A stretch of 64,000 bases of DNA, taken from Desulfovibrio desulfuricans. GTDB lineage: Bacteria > Desulfobacterota > Desulfovibrionia > Desulfovibrionales > Desulfovibrionaceae. Positions 36,594-45,645 of this stretch are shown here, piece by piece (positions within the stretch are counted from its first letter, which is position 1; each line of letters starts with the position of its first letter). The stretch spans positions 2,244,001 to 2,308,000 of the forward strand of contig NZ_CP036295.1 of NCBI RefSeq assembly GCF_004801255.1, given 5' to 3'. The notes below the pieces were generated by a model. That model did no database searches, was not told where the DNA came from, and was given only the letters and a program-made list of their open reading frames with translations. The translations under genes and the position numbers were made by a program.

Positions 36594-38978
36594 GTGCTTA
36601 TCCGCGCAACGCGCAAACTGCGCATCAATGCCCTGCTTCTCGGGCTTGGGGTCCTGCTGGTTACCCTGGGGTTCAACGTGCTGCTCTCCGTTTCAACGCT
36701 GAACACCCTGGCAACCGACATGGTTCTGTCGGGGTACCGCAGCGGGGCCGAGCGCCTCGCCCGCGACATAGAACGCGGCATGCGCTTTGGCAAACCGCTG
36801 TCCTCGTTCGCGGGCATGGAAGAAATGCTGGCGGAGCAGGGGCAGAACACGGCGGGCATAAACCGGGTTATTGTGGTCAACGCCGCAGGCGAGGTGCTGT
36901 ACTCCCAACCGGCGCTTGACCCTGCCAGCCCGCAACCGCGCAAGCTCGACCCTGCGGCCCTGTCGCCCGACGACGCTGCAGGTCCGCAGGCCGCTCTCAA
37001 GACCGACCAGGGCTACCGCCTGGCCATCCCCCTGCAGAACAAAGCTCCTGTGGGCTGGCTGGTATTGGACATTGACGGCAAACGCATCAACGCGGCTACC
37101 GAAGACTTTTTGCGTTTGTCGTCGCTGCTGCTGGCGGCGGCCTGCATTGTGGTGGGGCTGATTCTGGCTGGCCGCCTCGGCCTGCTCACCGGCCAGCGCA
37201 CCGTGGGCACAAGCCTTTCGGGCATGACCAGAATGCTGATTGTCATCATCGGCACGGCGCAGCTGCTCTATGCCTGCGGCACGCTGGCGCTGTTTGACAC
37301 CTACGTCAAACAGGCCGTCCGAACAAAGGCCGACATACTGGCGGAGGCCACGGGGCGCGACTTTGAGTACCTCATCCACAAAGGCGTGGATATTGCCAGC
37401 CTGCGGGGCAAGGATCAGGCGCTGGAGCAGCTGCTGGCGGCCAACAACGAGCTGGCCGGGGCCATGTTGCTGTCTCCCGACGGGACGGTCATTGCCTCTG
37501 CCGGGCATGTGCCCGACGCCTCGCTTACGCTCGAAAAATCTCTCAATACATACTGGCCCAGCCGCTTCCACCAAAAGCAGGAAGTGCTGCGCCTTCAGCT
37601 GGCCCTGCGCCCGCAGGCCATAACCGCGCGCATATCCGCTCTGGCGCTCGACCTCGGCGCGTCGCTGCTTATCAGCTTTTTGCTGCTGCTTGAGCTTTCA
37701 AAACTGCTGGGGCTCATCGCCCAGCGCACCCTGCCCCTCGGCGATATGGCTAACGAGCTTGAGGGCACGCACCGGTCACGCGCGGTGCAGGCTTTGCGGG
37801 CTGCTGGGTTTGTGTTCTTTTTGGGCTACGATATGGGCATATCGTTTATCCCGCTTCTGGCCCGCCAGCTTTACGAGCCTTTCATGGGACTGAGCCGCGA
37901 TGTGGCCATTGGCCTGCCCATCTCGGCCGAGATGGTCAGCGCGGGCGTGGCATTGCTGTTTTCGGGCGGATTTTCGCTGCGGTACGGCTGGCAAAAGGTC
38001 TTTGCCGCCGGCACGCTGGCGGCTGCAGTAGGGCTGCTGATGGGCGGCATGGCCAACAGCCTGCATCTGCTTATTCTGGGCCGCATAGCCGCCGGTTTTG
38101 GCTTTGGGCTGGTGCTCATGGCCGGGCAGATAGGCACCCTGGGCAAGGCCAATGCCGGGGCCGGGCTTACCAGCGTTTTTGCGGGTATCTTTTCGGGCAG
38201 CATTTGCGGCTCCGCCGCCGGGGCCATGCTGGCCGACCATATTTCATTTCAGGCGGTGCTTGCCACGGCGGCCTGCACGATATTGCTGGCCCTGTTTACG
38301 GTTATGCTGGGCAAGGAGCCCGCCGCCGCGCAGGATGCAACCGGGGCCGCATCCCCGACCAGGCCAGCTCTCGGGCATATGTTTTCCGGCTGCATGCAGC
38401 TGCTGCAAGACCCGCGCATGCACCTTGTGCTGCTGCTGGTGGGCATTCCCGCCGCCATGTGCCTGACGGGCTTTTTGCACTACCTGCTGCCGCTCAGGCT
38501 GGCAAACGCGCATGTGGACCAGTCGGACATTGGCCGTATATTCATGCTCTACGGGCTGTGCTTTATCACTGCCGGCCCGCTGCTGGGCCGGTGGATAGAC
38601 CACAGAAAAGATAAATCCATATTTCTGACCCTTACAGGCCTGCTGTCTGGCATTACGCTGCTGATCGCGGCAAAGGGCACGGGCATGACCGGAGCCGCCG
38701 CCGCTGTCATAACCCTGGGGCTTGCCCAGTGCCTGGCAGCCCCGGCTTCCATGATCTGCATTCTCACGCTGGCCTCGGCCCAGAGGCTTGGCAGGGAAAA
38801 AACCGCCTCGGTCTACCGAGGGCTTGAGCGCATGGGGCAGGTGGCCGGGCCGGTGATATTTGGCCTTGCCGTCAGCGTCATGACCTCAGCCAGCGCGCTG
38901 CTGCTCATGGGCGGCATTGTCTGCGCGCTGGCGTTGCTGTTTCACCTGCTGTGGAAACTCAAGACGGCATCGAGCTGA
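36594..38978 (+). CDS. MFS transporter fused to N-terminal sensor-like regions
   Basis: The product has 794 residues, about twice the usual MFS length, from a GTG with AAGGAT eight bases upstream. A helix at about 12-32 leads into an extracytoplasmic region (about 33-165, with VIVVNAAGEVLYSQP). Two helices (174-195 and 212-235) follow, then a second extracytoplasmic region (about 236-345, with GAMLLSPDGTVIASAGHV) and another helix near 350-370. Both regions resemble CHASE/Cache-like ligand-sensing folds from chemoreceptors and histidine kinases, although no signalling domain is present. From about 395 a 12-helix MFS domain follows (FVFFLGYDMGISFIPLL, LRYGWQKVFAAGTLAA, ILGRIAAGFGFGLVLMAGQ). 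The upstream substrate-binding protein may supply ligand. The 3' end overlaps the convergent formyltransferase-like gene by 20 bp. Confidence 0.8.
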   Translation: MLIRATRKLRINALLLGLGVLLVTLGFNVLLSVSTLNTLATDMVLSGYRSGAERLARDIERGMRFGKPLSSFAGMEEMLAEQGQNTAGINRVIVVNAAGEVLYSQPALDPASPQPRKLDPAALSPDDAAGPQAALKTDQGYRLAIPLQNKAPVGWLVLDIDGKRINAATEDFLRLSSLLLAAACIVVGLILAGRLGLLTGQRTVGTSLSGMTRMLIVIIGTAQLLYACGTLALFDTYVKQAVRTKADILAEATGRDFEYLIHKGVDIASLRGKDQALEQLLAANNELAGAMLLSPDGTVIASAGHVPDASLTLEKSLNTYWPSRFHQKQEVLRLQLALRPQAITARISALALDLGASLLISFLLLLELSKLLGLIAQRTLPLGDMANELEGTHRSRAVQALRAAGFVFFLGYDMGISFIPLLARQLYEPFMGLSRDVAIGLPISAEMVSAGVALLFSGGFSLRYGWQKVFAAGTLAAAVGLLMGGMANSLHLLILGRIAAGFGFGLVLMAGQIGTLGKANAGAGLTSVFAGIFSGSICGSAAGAMLADHISFQAVLATAACTILLALFTVMLGKEPAAAQDATGAASPTRPALGHMFSGCMQLLQDPRMHLVLLLVGIPAAMCLTGFLHYLLPLRLANAHVDQSDIGRIFMLYGLCFITAGPLLGRWIDHRKDKSIFLTLTGLLSGITLLIAAKGTGMTGAAAAVITLGLAQCLAAPASMICILTLASAQRLGREKTASVYRGLERMGQVAGPVIFGLAVSVMTSASALLLMGGIVCALALLFHLLWKLKTASS

Positions 38979-39957
38979 TCATGTTGCCCAGACAGGCCCC
39001 GGCATCGGTTTCGGCCTCCCGGCCTGCCGCCGCACTGGCGGCGCTGGCCCTGGAATGAGCCTGGGTTGTGGACAGCGACCCGGCCCGCGAACAGGGCAGC
39101 GACTCAACCATGGCCCGCAGTTCCGGCATGGCGGCATCCGCCAGCCCGCCGGGCAAAAACCACGACAAGACCTCATGGTAATCTTGTGACCGCACCAGCG
39201 GTGCGACCTTTTTTGTAAACCGCCTAAATTCTTCTTCGGTAGGATAGCTGAAATACTGCCTGCCCTCAGGCCGCTGGGCGTATGTGGTCAGCTCCTGCCC
39301 GGATTCCAGCTGCGGCAGATGACGCAGCAGGGTGTCAATACCCGCAAAATAGGTGTGCACAAAGTTCCACAGCAGGCAACGCCCATAGTCTATGGGCCAC
39401 CAGCCTATTTCCACAATAGGGCCTGTATCCAGCCCGGCGTCGAGGTGAAACAGCGTGCAGCCAGAGCGGGCATGCCCATGCTCCATGGCCCGGAAGGGGC
39501 TGCACAGACCCTGCAGGTCGGGCAGCGCGCCGGGGTGCATGCCATAGGTGCCGAGGCGGGGCATGTCGATAACTTCGCTTGGAATGACGTAATCATACCG
39601 GCAGGATATAATCACATCCGGCGCAAGGGCGCGCATGCGCTGCCGCGACTCGGCAGACTTCATGGGCCCCCACATCTGCATGGGGATGCCGTAACGTTTT
39701 TGCAACCCCAGATACGTCTGACATACGGCGCTATTGCCTTGAGGAAACCGGGTTTCGAGCCACGGCAGTATATGGTCGAGCACCATGCCCCGCTCGTGGC
39801 CCACGAGGCATTCCGCATAGGCATTGCTGCACTCGGCATCAAGCACGTAATCTGACAGCACCACAAAAACTTCGTGCTGCGGAACCAGACCAGCCAACAA
39901 CCTGTTAAGGGCCACACAGCCGGCAAGATCTTTTTTGGCGCATACAACAATTTTCAC
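38959..39957 (-). CDS. Formyltransferase-fold protein with altered active site
   Basis: The product has 332 residues. The N-terminal ~220 residues resemble the formyl-transferase fold of methionyl-tRNA and sugar-amine formyltransferases: MKIVVCAKKDLAGCVALNRL, APDVIISCRYDYVIP, MHPGALPDLQGLCSPFRAME, GCTLFHLDAGLDTGPIVEIG. In active enzymes the loop carries Asn-x-His before the LLP block, and a later Asp. Here the His (GMHPGALP) and the Asp (LDTGPI) are present, but the Asn position is Gly, so the chemistry may differ or be lost. The C terminus from about 290 is Ala/Ser-rich. No known NRPS formylation domain is present, and a link to the cluster is only positional. Confidence 0.7.
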   Translation of the reverse strand: MKIVVCAKKDLAGCVALNRLLAGLVPQHEVFVVLSDYVLDAECSNAYAECLVGHERGMVLDHILPWLETRFPQGNSAVCQTYLGLQKRYGIPMQMWGPMKSAESRQRMRALAPDVIISCRYDYVIPSEVIDMPRLGTYGMHPGALPDLQGLCSPFRAMEHGHARSGCTLFHLDAGLDTGPIVEIGWWPIDYGRCLLWNFVHTYFAGIDTLLRHLPQLESGQELTTYAQRPEGRQYFSYPTEEEFRRFTKKVAPLVRSQDYHEVLSWFLPGGLADAAMPELRAMVESLPCSRAGSLSTTQAHSRASAASAAAGREAETDAGACLGNMISSMPS

Positions 39958-40045
39958 AGCATATCCTTTAGTAGAACATTGCTGTGCATGCTACGCCGCA
40001 ACATTGCGTATGAAAAGGAAAAATCGTTTACCTTATGCGGTGCCG

Positions 40046-40747
40046 TCATTCCACCACAAAATTAAAATAGGTATCGGGATAGGGTTCGTTTTTGAGGGTA
40101 TAATGCCACCACTCTTCTTCGTACCTCTTAAAGCCCGCCTGCTCCATCACCCCCAGCAGCACGGCCCTGTTGGCCTCTTGCTGCGCAGTCAGCCCCTTGG
40201 CCCCGTGGTGCGAGGCTTCGCCAAAATGGTCAAAGGTCGAGCCCATATCGACCTCCCTGCCGCTCTGCCTGTCCACCAGAGTCAGATCAACGGTGCTGCC
40301 GCGCGAATGCCCCGAACGCGTGGCCACATAGCCGAGGTCAAACACGCGGGCCTTGTCCACCTGCGGGTAAAAGACGGACTTCATGCGGGTGTCGGCGGCG
40401 TCCATGCCCCAGCGCACAAAATGGTCCACTGCGGCCTGCGGGCGGTAGGCGTCAAAAATTTTCAGGGTATAGCCCTTGTTTTCCGCGCTTGCGGCGGCCT
40501 TGCACAGGGCCTTTGCCGCCGGCTCCGTCAAAATGGCCTGCGGCCCGACATAGCCGTCAATACGCTTGCCGACAAAATTGTAGGATGAAAAATAGCGTAT
40601 TTCCAAAATCACGTTTTCGCACACGCCGGTCACATGCACAAACCCCTCATGCAGAGCCGCCTGAGCCCGCAGCGGCAGCAGCAGAGCCAGAGAGAAAACC
40701 AGAACCGACAGCATCCCAGACCAATTGCACTTGCGGCTTGCACTCAT
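40046..40747 (-). CDS. D-alanyl-D-alanine dipeptidase (VanX/DdpX family)
   Basis: The product has 233 residues with a signal peptide (MLSVLVFSLALLLPLRAQA). Zinc and catalytic motifs of the VanX family are present: DAYRPQAAVDHFVRW, SGHSRGSTVDLTLVD (SxHxxGxxxD), GSTFDHFGEASHH, and EEEWWHYTL near the end (Glu-Trp-Trp-His). It cleaves D-Ala-D-Ala. As an exported enzyme it most likely takes part in peptidoglycan turnover, like DdpX, and not in vancomycin resistance, since no VanH or VanA ligase is nearby. A GAGGAG ribosome site lies upstream of the ATG at 40747. Confidence 0.88.
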   Translation of the reverse strand: MSASRKCNWSGMLSVLVFSLALLLPLRAQAALHEGFVHVTGVCENVILEIRYFSSYNFVGKRIDGYVGPQAILTEPAAKALCKAAASAENKGYTLKIFDAYRPQAAVDHFVRWGMDAADTRMKSVFYPQVDKARVFDLGYVATRSGHSRGSTVDLTLVDRQSGREVDMGSTFDHFGEASHHGAKGLTAQQEANRAVLLGVMEQAGFKRYEEEWWHYTLKNEPYPDTYFNFVVE

Positions 40748-40903
40748 GGAGCTTCTCCTCTTTTTTCCGCAGGGGGATAAAATAAAAAACCCGATGGTTA
40801 TTGCACCCTATTATGCCCTGAGCGTCAATGCATGGCTTTTTGACCTTTTGCTTTCAACAATGCATAATTGGCAGATGAACATCACACTACCAGGGAGCGC
40901 AGC

Positions 40904-41962
40904 ATGAAACTGCTGGAAAAAGCCCGCGCGGCCGGTTGAGCCGCCAAGCTGGCTCCAGGGGCCCTGGAGCGACTTTTGCGCGGTTTGCCGTCTGCTACGC
41001 GCCCTGACCTTGAGGCCAGGGTTCTCGCTGGCCGCGCCAGGAACGAAGACGCCGTGGTGCTGACCGTTCCCCCTGGCTGCGCTCTGGTGCAGACCGTGGA
41101 TATTCTTGCGCCCATCGTCAACGACGCCTTTGCCTTTGGCCGCATTGCGGCGGCCAATGCGCTGTCTGACGTCTACGCCATGGGCGGGCAGCCGTGGAGC
41201 GCCATGAACGTGGCCTTTTTTCCGCAGGCGCTGGCAGAGGACGACCCTGAGGGCATCCTTGAAAACATCCTGCGCGGCGGCCTCGACGCCATGAACGAAG
41301 CAGGCGCGGTGCTGGCGGGCGGGCACACGGTGCAGGACGACGAACTCAAGTACGGGCTGGCGGTTACGGGCATCATCGACCCAGCGCACATGGCCCGCAA
41401 CGACGGGCTTAAACCGGGGCAAAAGCTGCTGCTCACCAAGCCCCTTGGCACGGGCGTGCTGGCCACCGCAGTCAAGGCCCGCTGGGATCATGCCGAAGAA
41501 AGCGAGGCCGAGGTGACACGCTGGTGCTCACGCCTTAACAGCGTGGCTGGGGCCGTTGTGCGCGACCTCAAGATTGCTGCGGCAACAGATATTACAGGCT
41601 TTGGCATTGGCGGCCATGCCCTTGAGATGGCCTTGGCCTCTAACGTGACCGTGGTGCTGCATGCCGAGGCCTTGCCCCTCATGCCGCACGCGCTTGAATA
41701 CGCGCGCGACGGCCTCATACCTGCAGGCAGCCATCTAAACAGAAACTACTGGGCCTGCTCGACCAGGGTTGACAATACGGTGGATGAGGCGCTGACAAGC
41801 CTGGCTTTTGATGCGCAAACATCGGGCGGGCTGTTGCTGGCTGTTGCGCCCGAGCTTGTGCGGCAGGCCAGCCAGTTGCTGCTCGCCGGGGGCGATCTGG
41901 CCTGCGAGGTGGGCGAAGTGACCGAAGCCGGAACGGACGGCGCGGCCCTGATCTTACGCTGA
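40904..41962 (+). CDS. selD: Selenide, water dikinase, a selenoprotein with in-frame UGA
   Basis: Starting at ATG 40904 the frame reads MKLLEKARAAG, then TGA at 40937-40939, then AAKLAPGALERLL and on to a stop at 41962 (352 residues counting selenocysteine at position 12). The catalytic SelD motif is Gly-Cys/Sec-x-x-Lys, and the UGA lies exactly at the Cys/Sec position (G-U-A-A-K). A start downstream of the UGA would remove the active site. Later motifs include DILAPIVNDAFAFGRIAAAN, ALSDVYAMGGQPW, GGHTVQDDELKYGLAV, KPLGTGVLATA, DITGFGIGGHALEMA and QTSGGLLLAV. The enzyme makes selenophosphate from selenide and ATP for Sec-tRNA synthesis. A hairpin suited to a bacterial SECIS follows the UGA. 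Confidence 0.93.
40946..40975 (+). promoter_or_regulatory. Candidate bacterial SECIS hairpin in selD
   Basis: Six bases after the UGA an inverted repeat (GCTCCAGG, then CCTGGAGC, around a GGC loop, 40952-40970) forms a compact perfect hairpin, extended below by AAG/CTT. Bacterial SECIS elements sit within the coding sequence just 3' of the UGA and have a short G-containing loop bound by SelB, which matches this position and shape. Confidence 0.65.
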
Positions 41963-41992
41963 CGTCTTGCCCTTTGCACAGGCCCGCTGCCG

Positions 41993-42030
41993 CTTCAGGG
42001 GCACTTGCCCTGAAGACTCAAGTTTTTTTT
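41993..42030 (+). terminator. Intrinsic terminator after selD
   Basis: CTTCAGGG (41993-42000) pairs perfectly with CCCTGAAG (42008-42015), and a run of eight T follows at 42023-42030 after a seven-base spacer. It lies 31 bases beyond the selD stop. Confidence 0.7.
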
Positions 42031-42188
42031 GCATAATTGCTTGCCCAAACGCCATAACGACTTATTATAAGCAAAGATTTTCTGCTAACGCCTCTCCGCA
42101 CGGCAGAGCGGCCCCATAAGCGCCCGGCAAGGGGTGCGCGGTTCACGGCTTGCAGCCCACCGGCAAGTGTGCTATGGAAACACGCTTT

Positions 42189-42272
42189 GCGAGAGTGGCG
42201 GAATTGGTAGACGCACTGGACTTAGAATCCAGCACCATTGGTATGGGGGTTCAAGTCCCCCCTCTCGCACCA
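42189..42272 (+). tRNA. tRNA-Leu, anticodon UAG
   Basis: The acceptor arm GCGAGAG pairs with CTCTCGC and an encoded CCA follows. The anticodon stem CTGGA/TCCAG encloses the loop CTTAGAA, giving anticodon TAG at 42223-42225. A D-loop with GGTAGACGC, a long variable arm typical of Leu tRNAs and the T-arm GGGGGTTCAAGTCCCCC are present. The trigger factor gene starts 27 bases downstream, so the two may share a transcript. Confidence 0.97.
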
Positions 42273-42299
42273 ACTACCTCACCAGAAAAGGAGTCCCTC

Positions 42300-43646
42300 G
42301 TGGAATATAGCGCAGAAGACATTTCGCCGGTCAGAAAAAAGGTCGTCATCACCACCGAAGCCCAGGAAGTGGAAGCAGCCATCATGGGCGCCGTGGCGCT
42401 GTACAAAACGTCGGTACAGGTGGACGGTTTCCGCAAGGGCAAGGTTCCGGCGTCGGTCATCGAGCAGCGCTTCCGCGACAAAATTTATGAAGAAGCCCGC
42501 CAGGACCTGATCAACGTCCACATCAACGACGTTATGCAGAAGCTCGACGTGACGCCCGTCGCCGGAGTGGACGTAGACGCCAAGGGTACCTTTGAGCGCG
42601 GCAAGGGCTACGAATACAGCATCGAATTTGAAACCCTGCCCACCTTCGCCCTGCCCCCCTACGAAGGGCTGGAAGTCGAGCAGGAAAAAGTGGTCGTGGA
42701 CGAAAAAGAAGTTCACGAAGTCATCGACCGCATCCGCCGCGACCGCGCCCAGCTCGTGCCCGTTGAGGGCGCAGGCCCCGCCGTGGACGGCCAGATTGCC
42801 ACTATTGACTTTGCCGCTTACGAAAACGGCCAGCCCATTGAAGGCGTAAAGGCCGAAAGCTTTGATCTGGCCCTTGGCGAACGTCAGGCACTTGAAGACT
42901 TTGAAGCCCTGGTCAAGACCATCCGCTATGGCGAAGAAGGCGAAGGCCAAATCACCTTCCCCGAAGATTTTCTGGCCAAGGATCTGGCTGGCAAAACCGT
43001 CACCATGAAGATACGCGTTCACGCCATCAAGGAACGCAAGCTGCCCGAACTCAACGACGAGCTCGCCAAGACTGTCGGCCTTGAAAGCGTCGACAAGCTG
43101 CGCGAAGCCATCACCGGCAGCTACACCCAGAGCCGCGCCAACCTCAACAAGAGCGCCGCGCAAAAGACCCTGCTTGACCGCCTGCTGAAGATGGTCGAGT
43201 TTGAACTGCCCCCCACCCTTGTTGACACCCAGGTGCGCACGCTTCTGGGCGACATGGCCGCTCGCATCGAGCGTCAGGGCCGCAGCATGGATTCGCTTGG
43301 CAAGAGCATGGAAGAACTGCGTGCGGAAGTGCAGCCCCAGGCTGAAGAACTGGCCCGCGCTCAGGTTCTGCTGCTCTCCATAGCCAAAAAAGAAGGTCTT
43401 GACGTTACCGACAATGAGGTCAACACTCAGATCTACCAGATGAGCATGCGCTCCGGCGAAGACTTCAAGACCCTGCGCGAAAGCTACGAGCGTTCGGGCA
43501 TGATCTTTGTGCTGCGTGACCGCATGCTGGCAGACAAGGGCATGGATCTGGTGTACGCCAAGTCCAAGGTGACCGAAGTGGAGCCCAAGGCTCCAACCGC
43601 CGAGGCCGACGCCGCGCCGGGCGCACCCGCCAGCGCCCAGAACTAA
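42300..43646 (+). CDS. tig: Trigger factor
   Basis: The product has 448 residues from the GTG at 42300, with AAGGAG nine bases upstream. The N-terminal ribosome-binding domain contains the signature FRKGKVP. It is followed by the FKBP-like peptidyl-prolyl isomerase domain (about 150-245, with [19 protein letters not shown]) and the long helical C-terminal chaperone domain ([20 protein letters not shown] and [16 protein letters not shown]). It binds nascent chains at the ribosome exit. It heads the tig-clpP-clpX-lon neighbourhood, and a clear terminator separates it from clpP. Confidence 0.96.
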   Translation: MEYSAEDISPVRKKVVITTEAQEVEAAIMGAVALYKTSVQVDGFRKGKVPASVIEQRFRDKIYEEARQDLINVHINDVMQKLDVTPVAGVDVDAKGTFERGKGYEYSIEFETLPTFALPPYEGLEVEQEKVVVDEKEVHEVIDRIRRDRAQLVPVEGAGPAVDGQIATIDFAAYENGQPIEGVKAESFDLALGERQALEDFEALVKTIRYGEEGEGQITFPEDFLAKDLAGKTVTMKIRVHAIKERKLPELNDELAKTVGLESVDKLREAITGSYTQSRANLNKSAAQKTLLDRLLKMVEFELPPTLVDTQVRTLLGDMAARIERQGRSMDSLGKSMEELRAEVQPQAEELARAQVLLLSIAKKEGLDVTDNEVNTQIYQMSMRSGEDFKTLRESYERSGMIFVLRDRMLADKGMDLVYAKSKVTEVEPKAPTAEADAAPGAPASAQN

Positions 43647-43660
43647 CTGATGTATAAGGG

Positions 43661-43695
43661 AGGCGGCCTTAAGGCCGCCTTTTGGTTTTATTTTG
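43661..43695 (+). terminator. Intrinsic terminator between tig and clpP
   Basis: AGGCGGCCTT is followed directly by its exact complement AAGGCCGCCT (43661-43680), then TTTTGGTTTTATTTT. The stem starts 14 bases after the tig stop. Complete palindromy gives a tight hairpin, with a few centre bases unpaired as the loop. Confidence 0.8.
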
Positions 43696-43742
43696 CGGCC
43701 TCGCCGCAGCAACCGGCCCACAAGCCGCGCCAAGAGGCTTAT

Positions 43743-44351
43743 ATGTCGCTTGTCCCCATGGTTATCGAAACCACTGGCCGCTCCGAGCGGGCCTATGATA
43801 TTTATTCGCGCCTGCTCAAAGACCGTATTGTACTGCTTGGCTCAGAGGTCAACGACACGGTCGCTTCCCTCATTTGCGCCCAGCTGCTTTTTCTTGAATC
43901 GCAAGACCCGGAAAAAGAAATTTACCTTTACATAAACTCCCCCGGCGGCTCCGTCACCGCTGGTCTTGCCATTTACGACACCATGCACTTTATCAGCTCG
44001 CCGGTGGCTACGGTGTGCATGGGCCGCGCCGCCAGCATGGGCGCTTTTTTGCTGGCTGCGGGCAAATCTGGCATGCGTTTTGCTTTGCCTAATAGCCAGA
44101 TCATGATTCACCAGCCCTCGGGCGGTTTTCAGGGTCAGGCCACAGATATCGAAATCCACGCGCGCGAGGTGCTGCGCCTTAAGGAACGCCTCAATCGCAT
44201 GCTGGCCGACAATACGGGACGCCCTTACAAGGACATCGTCAAGGCAACCGAGCGCGATAACTTTTTGACGCCTGAAGAAGCCAAGGAACTCGGCATTATT
44301 GACCGCGTGCTGGTATCGCGGAACGAGATGGCTCAGGAAAAGAGCGAGTAA
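43743..44351 (+). CDS. clpP: ATP-dependent Clp protease proteolytic subunit
   Basis: The product has 202 residues from ATG 43743. The start MSLVPMVIE is typical of the family. Catalytic residues are visible: Ser in [11 protein letters not shown], His in [12 protein letters not shown], and Asp in the segment before the [15 protein letters not shown] block (here [21 protein letters not shown]). It forms the barrel protease fed by ClpX, whose gene follows after one base. The terminator behind tig means that clpP-clpX should have their own promoter. Confidence 0.96.
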   Translation: MSLVPMVIETTGRSERAYDIYSRLLKDRIVLLGSEVNDTVASLICAQLLFLESQDPEKEIYLYINSPGGSVTAGLAIYDTMHFISSPVATVCMGRAASMGAFLLAAGKSGMRFALPNSQIMIHQPSGGFQGQATDIEIHAREVLRLKERLNRMLADNTGRPYKDIVKATERDNFLTPEEAKELGIIDRVLVSRNEMAQEKSE

Positions 44352-44352
44352 T

Positions 44353-45645
44353 ATGGCCAAGAACGATAAACCCACGGTGAGCGAACCTCTGCGCTGCTCC
44401 TTTTGCGGACGCAGCGAGCTTGAGGTGCGCAATCTCATCGTGCAGGACGGCGCAAGCATCTGCGACAAATGCGTCAAAGCCTGCAACGAAATTATCGCAC
44501 GCGACCAGATGGAAAGCCCGCAAAGCGATGAGCGGCTTCTTTCGCCCCAGGAAATCAAGGACCGCCTTGACCAGTACGTCATCGGGCAGCACGAAGCCAA
44601 AAAGATCCTTTCGGTAGCGGTGCACAACCACTACAAGCGTGTGTTTTACGCCAACGCCCTGGGCGACGATGTGGAGCTTGAAAAAAGCAACATCTTGCTT
44701 GTGGGCCCCTCTGGCAGCGGCAAAACCCTGCTTGCCAAAACGCTGGCCCGCGTGCTGCGCGTGCCTTTTGCCATAGCTGACGCCACCACGCTTACAGAAG
44801 CGGGTTACGTGGGCGAGGATGTGGAAAACATCCTTGTGCAGCTGCTGCAAAATGCCGACTACGACCTTGATGCCGCCAGCAAGGGCATCATCTATATTGA
44901 CGAAATCGACAAGATTTCGCGCAAGGGCGACGGCCCCTCCATCACCCGCGACGTGTCGGGCGAAGGCGTGCAGCAGGCCCTGCTCAAGATCATCGAAGGC
45001 ACCGAGGCCAATATTCCTCCCAAGGGCGGGCGCAAGCACCCCCAGCAGGAATTTATCCGCATGAACACGGGCAACATCCTGTTTATCGTGGGCGGCGCTT
45101 TTGTGGGCCTCGACAAGATCGTGGGCGGGCGCATGAGCGGCGGAGCCATGGGCTTTGGCGCCAAGATGCGCGCCAGCAAGGAGCTGCCCCTTGGCGAGCT
45201 GCTCGACAAGGTGCACCCGCAGGATCTTGTGAAGTACGGCCTTATCCCCGAATTTGTGGGCCGTATCCCCATCATCACCCATGTGGACGAGCTGGACGAG
45301 CCGGATCTGGTGCGCATCCTTACCGAACCCAAAAACGCTCTGGTGCGCCAGTACCAAAAGCTGTTCGGGCTTGAGAATGTCGACCTGCGTTTTACGCCCA
45401 ATGCCCTCAAGGCCATTGCCGCCAAGGCCATTGAACGTAAAACGGGAGCGCGCGGTCTGCGCAACGTGATGGAGCGTACCATGCTCGACATCATGTTTAA
45501 GCTGCCCTCCCTGCCCAATGTGCGCGAATGCCTGATTAATCAGGCTGTTATTGATAAAGGCAAGGAGCCTGTGCTGCTGTTTGGCGACAAGGCCGACAGC
45601 GCCGAAGCTTCCACGGCCCAGGCCGGGGGCGACAAGGCCTCCTAG
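44353..45645 (+). CDS. clpX: ATP-dependent Clp protease ATP-binding subunit ClpX
   Basis: The product has 430 residues. An N-terminal C4 zinc finger ([10 protein letters not shown] and ICDKCVKAC), Walker [17 protein letters not shown], Walker [14 protein letters not shown], the RKHPQQEFI segment and sensor 2 [18 protein letters not shown] are all present. It unfolds tagged substrates and threads them into ClpP. The start ATG is one base after the clpP stop. The tail (after about 410) is Ala/Glu/Asp-rich. Confidence 0.97.
   Translation: MAKNDKPTVSEPLRCSFCGRSELEVRNLIVQDGASICDKCVKACNEIIARDQMESPQSDERLLSPQEIKDRLDQYVIGQHEAKKILSVAVHNHYKRVFYANALGDDVELEKSNILLVGPSGSGKTLLAKTLARVLRVPFAIADATTLTEAGYVGEDVENILVQLLQNADYDLDAASKGIIYIDEIDKISRKGDGPSITRDVSGEGVQQALLKIIEGTEANIPPKGGRKHPQQEFIRMNTGNILFIVGGAFVGLDKIVGGRMSGGAMGFGAKMRASKELPLGELLDKVHPQDLVKYGLIPEFVGRIPIITHVDELDEPDLVRILTEPKNALVRQYQKLFGLENVDLRFTPNALKAIAAKAIERKTGARGLRNVMERTMLDIMFKLPSLPNVRECLINQAVIDKGKEPVLLFGDKADSAEASTAQAGGDKAS

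Noticed and set aside
42150..42299. An extended trigger factor start reading through the tRNA-Leu gene
   Set aside because: The extension translates a tRNA. The GTG at 42300 has a good ribosome site and gives the standard N terminus.
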